From: an uncultured Myxococcales bacterium
GTDB taxonomy: Bacteria > Myxococcota_A > UBA9042 > CAIXZC01
Direction: 5' to 3'
DNA: 64,000 nucleotides
Assembly (NCBI GenBank): GCA_903895725.1
Contig: CAITUV010000021.1
Span: 103,608 to 167,607, forward strand
The first letter of the stretch is position 1. Every line of letters begins with the position of its first letter. Position numbers and translations under genes: made by a program. Under the pieces are notes generated by a model. That model was not told the origin of the DNA. It saw only the letters and a list, made by a program, of their open reading frames with translations, and did not search any database. Positions 62,361-64,000 of this stretch are shown piece by piece.

Positions 62361-62920
62361 CCGATCACCTCAGCCCACGCCTCAGCCATCGCCTTTGAAA
62401 TATCGGCCGTTGTTACTTTTCCGTGATTATAAAGATCAACAATACAGTCAATTGCGCTCTTTACCCTATTTACAGTGTTCCCATCCAGCATTTCAACACA
62501 TTTTGTTGTCAATACAAGCGAATTGACTGAGCCGACTATGCAATTCGGCGGATTGGGGCTTACTCCAATCGGAATACACGCCTGGCCTTTCTTCCACTTG
62601 CTCCAGCAAGTTCCATACGAACCAACACCAATTTTGCAACCATCATTTACAAGATCACTCAACCACTCATTGCCATATGTCGCACAAAGAAACTTTGTTT
62701 TTGAGGTACCCAAATCGTGCACAATAGCCTTTGCGCCGATGAAAAACCTAAGTGCGCACTTCTCCAGCTTATCCAAATCGCTCTGACTCGCCATGAGGAT
62801 TGGGGGGCCTGCCTGCTCGACCACGGCAGGACCTCTGCCAGCGTAGTGGCCCGCCCCAACCCCAGAATGAGCCGATCCAATCACGTCATATACGTCACGC
62901 GTACAAGTAAGGCAAGTCAT
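62357..62920 (-). CDS. Low-GC Cys-containing protein of unknown function
   Basis: AGGAGG before the ATG at 62920; 187 residues. It begins MTCLTCTRDVYDV and has about ten Cys (FLCATYGNEW, DGCKIGVGSYGTCWSKW, IPIGVSPNPPNCIVG, TTKCVEML, AIDCIVDLY). No signal peptide or family was recognised. Bases 62380-62790 are far more AT-rich than any other part of the window, with A/T at many third positions, which suggests recent transfer. Its stop overlaps the start of the pilin-head lipoprotein (ATGA), so it leads the surface-protein run. Confidence 0.68.
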   Translation of the reverse strand: MTCLTCTRDVYDVIGSAHSGVGAGHYAGRGPAVVEQAGPPILMASQSDLDKLEKCALRFFIGAKAIVHDLGTSKTKFLCATYGNEWLSDLVNDGCKIGVGSYGTCWSKWKKGQACIPIGVSPNPPNCIVGSVNSLVLTTKCVEMLDGNTVNRVKSAIDCIVDLYNHGKVTTADISKAMAEAWAEVIG

Positions 62921-62986
62921 GGAATCCTCCTCCCTCACAAAGGGGACTTCTCAAGGTGCCTGTATACGCAGGCTCGTCGCTGTTCC

Positions 62987-63364
62987 TCACCTCACCGTAG
63001 CGCAGATGCGGAAGGTGGTGGTCCAGGTGTCGAGCGTCGGGTCGGAGCGGTCGAGGTTCCAGCGGATGAAGCGCTCGAACTTGGCAGTGCCTCCCTCCCG
63101 AGCGGTGAAGTACTTGGTGGTCTTGCAGTACCCACCCGTGAACGTGGCCAGCGGGGTCCATGGTCCCTCTGCCGAGATTGAGGTCTCCAGCACGAGGTTC
63201 AGTGTACCCGTGCCCGCTGTGTGCTGCAAGATCAGAATGTCGAGTGCGACCTCGGTCGCATCCTGGCCGTTGAGCCAGAGTACCGCGGGCTGGATGATCG
63301 GGGCGGCCCCGGTCGCTGCCCCCTTGAACGTCGCAAGCGGCTGCATCGGTATCGCGATTCCCAT
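62987..63364 (-). CDS. Small beta-rich protein of unknown function
   Basis: 125 residues, mostly beta-strand-like: PAVLWLNGQDATEVALDILI, LNLVLETSISAEGPWTPLA, KFERFIRWNLDRSDPTLD. I do not recognise the family; the pattern would fit a jelly-roll or phage-structural-type fold. No ribosome site precedes the ATG, and the first residues overlap a glycosyltransferase remnant, so the 5' end may be displaced or lost. Confidence 0.5.
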   Translation of the reverse strand: MGIAIPMQPLATFKGAATGAAPIIQPAVLWLNGQDATEVALDILILQHTAGTGTLNLVLETSISAEGPWTPLATFTGGYCKTTKYFTAREGGTAKFERFIRWNLDRSDPTLDTWTTTFRICATVR

Positions 63365-63485
63365 CGATGTCCACGATAATCAGCTCGCGAGCAAGCCCCT
63401 GAAGGCTGTTGAGGCAGCGGGGAAGGTTGGCCTCCTCGTTCCTGACGATCATACATGCACTGAGCAGTGGGGTCGCTTCGGCCAC
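63363..63485 (-). pseudogene. Remnant of a family 2 glycosyltransferase N-terminus
   Basis: From the GTG at 63485 (GGAG upstream) the frame reads LLSACMIVRNEEANLPRCLN and LARELIIVD, the classic GT2 start, but then departs where the DxGSxD sugar-nucleotide motif should follow and continues as unrelated Arg/Gly/His-rich text. About 40 residues are recognisable. It looks like a truncated gene fused to other sequence. Confidence 0.5.
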
Positions 63486-63689
63486 GGTGGCTCCGTTCTT
63501 TGGGTCAACATCGACATCCGCCCAGTGAAGCAACTGCCGTGCCAAACGGACCGGGTGGGGTCGAAATGGCGGGCATCGCACGGCACAAGAATGGCTGGCA
63601 CTCGCATTCCAGGCGGGTCTGTGACGGTCTCGCTTGGCATTTGGGAGTGCAAAGCAAACCGGGCGGGGAGCTGTCGGTGCGTGACCCGA

Positions 63690-63787
63690 GAAGTGTAACA
63701 TCCCCCTGGAAAAGCGTCCGATGTTACAATCGAGCCCCTCGCAACGGTCCGGGACAAGGGTTTGCGGGAATGGGGATGTTACACTTC
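63690..63787. repeat. 16-bp perfect inverted repeat GAAGTGTAACATCCCC
   Basis: Left arm 63690-63705 and right arm GGGGATGTTACACTTC at 63772-63787. A related CGATGTTACAATCG lies between them at about 63719-63731. The arms could be ends of a small mobile element or regulator sites. I see no supported gene from 63486 to 64000. Confidence 0.75.
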
Positions 63788-63868
63788 CTGAGCGACTCCG
63801 TTCCCCTGCCACTCCCCCTTCGACTGCGCCGGGCCGCCCGGCTGGCCGATTTGCGGGTCCCTTGCCAC

Positions 63869-63898
63869 GTTACACTTTTCGGCTCGTACGTTACACTC
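63869..63898. repeat. Direct GTTACACT repeats spaced 21 bp
   Basis: GTTACACTT at 63869-63877 and GTTACACTC at 63890-63898, same core as the inverted repeat nearby. Spacing of two helical turns fits repeated protein binding, as at ends of IS21-type elements or an operator. Confidence 0.6.
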
Positions 63899-64000
63899 CT
63901 GTCCGAACACAAAATGGCTTGACAACGGGATTGGATAACAGAACACTCTGAGCCGACGGACACACTGTACATTGGGAATGCCGAGGATGACCGACACCAC

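Noticed and set aside
63467..63951. Several short frames at the right edge
   Set aside because: They cross the repeat cluster, lack ribosome sites and show no recognisable motif.

Overview
The window is a GC-rich, densely coded chromosomal segment, probably from an uncultured Myxococcota/Deltaproteobacteria-type organism. This is inferred from gene content: Cys-rich lipoproteins with MopE-like and thrombospondin-3-like calcium motifs, Pkn-type Ser/Thr kinases with PEGA or low-complexity tails, an FHA plus sigma-54 activator, a type IV pilin, and a tail resembling MYXO-CTERM sorting signals. No rRNA, tRNA or CRISPR array was seen.

Left part (1-10.3 kb, + strand): 3' part of comM/yifB, recA, a sodium:solute symporter with a coupled mini membrane protein, a GT-C-like membrane protein, a UlaG-type metallo-hydrolase, a lipoprotein with an IgGFc-binding-like domain and a lipoprotein with a Lys/Glu/Ala helix plus HEAT-like repeats. 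10.4-24.8 kb (- strand): FHA/sigma-54 activator, PEGA-tailed kinase, flippase, GH113-like lipoprotein, M48 protease, C-type-lectin lipoprotein, large alpha/beta-hydrolase lipoprotein and a small membrane protein. 25-33 kb: secreted Lys-rich protein, prepilin, mutS, a Tyr/His-rich secreted protein, a putative Cys-His enzyme and a CDP-alcohol phosphatidyltransferase. 33.1-44.9 kb (- strand): two operon-like runs, moxR-DUF58-transglutaminase, then kinase-GAF-ligA-radical SAM; the LigA carries about 190 extra residues inside its zinc finger. 45-53 kb: two Ca/metal-binding-repeat lipoproteins (+) flank a large minus-strand protein that looks like two exported proteins fused through tandem repeats.

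53.4-62.9 kb (- strand) is the least familiar part. It is a run of genes, three of whose junctions overlap by 4 nt, encoding a low-GC Cys-containing protein, a lipoprotein with three pilin-head-like modules (frameshifted at a C9 tract), an M23-like protein and two paralogous Cys-rich beta-propeller lipoproteins. I read it as a possible undescribed cell-surface system. The right edge (63-64 kb) holds gene remnants and a cluster of GTTACACT repeats that may be the end of a mobile element.

The overall theme is cell-envelope display: lipobox, acidic linker and Cys-rich stalk joined to different head domains, alongside kinases and envelope biogenesis genes. Starts were mostly chosen by Shine-Dalgarno position; several are TTG. 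All functions are from motif reading, with no database search.
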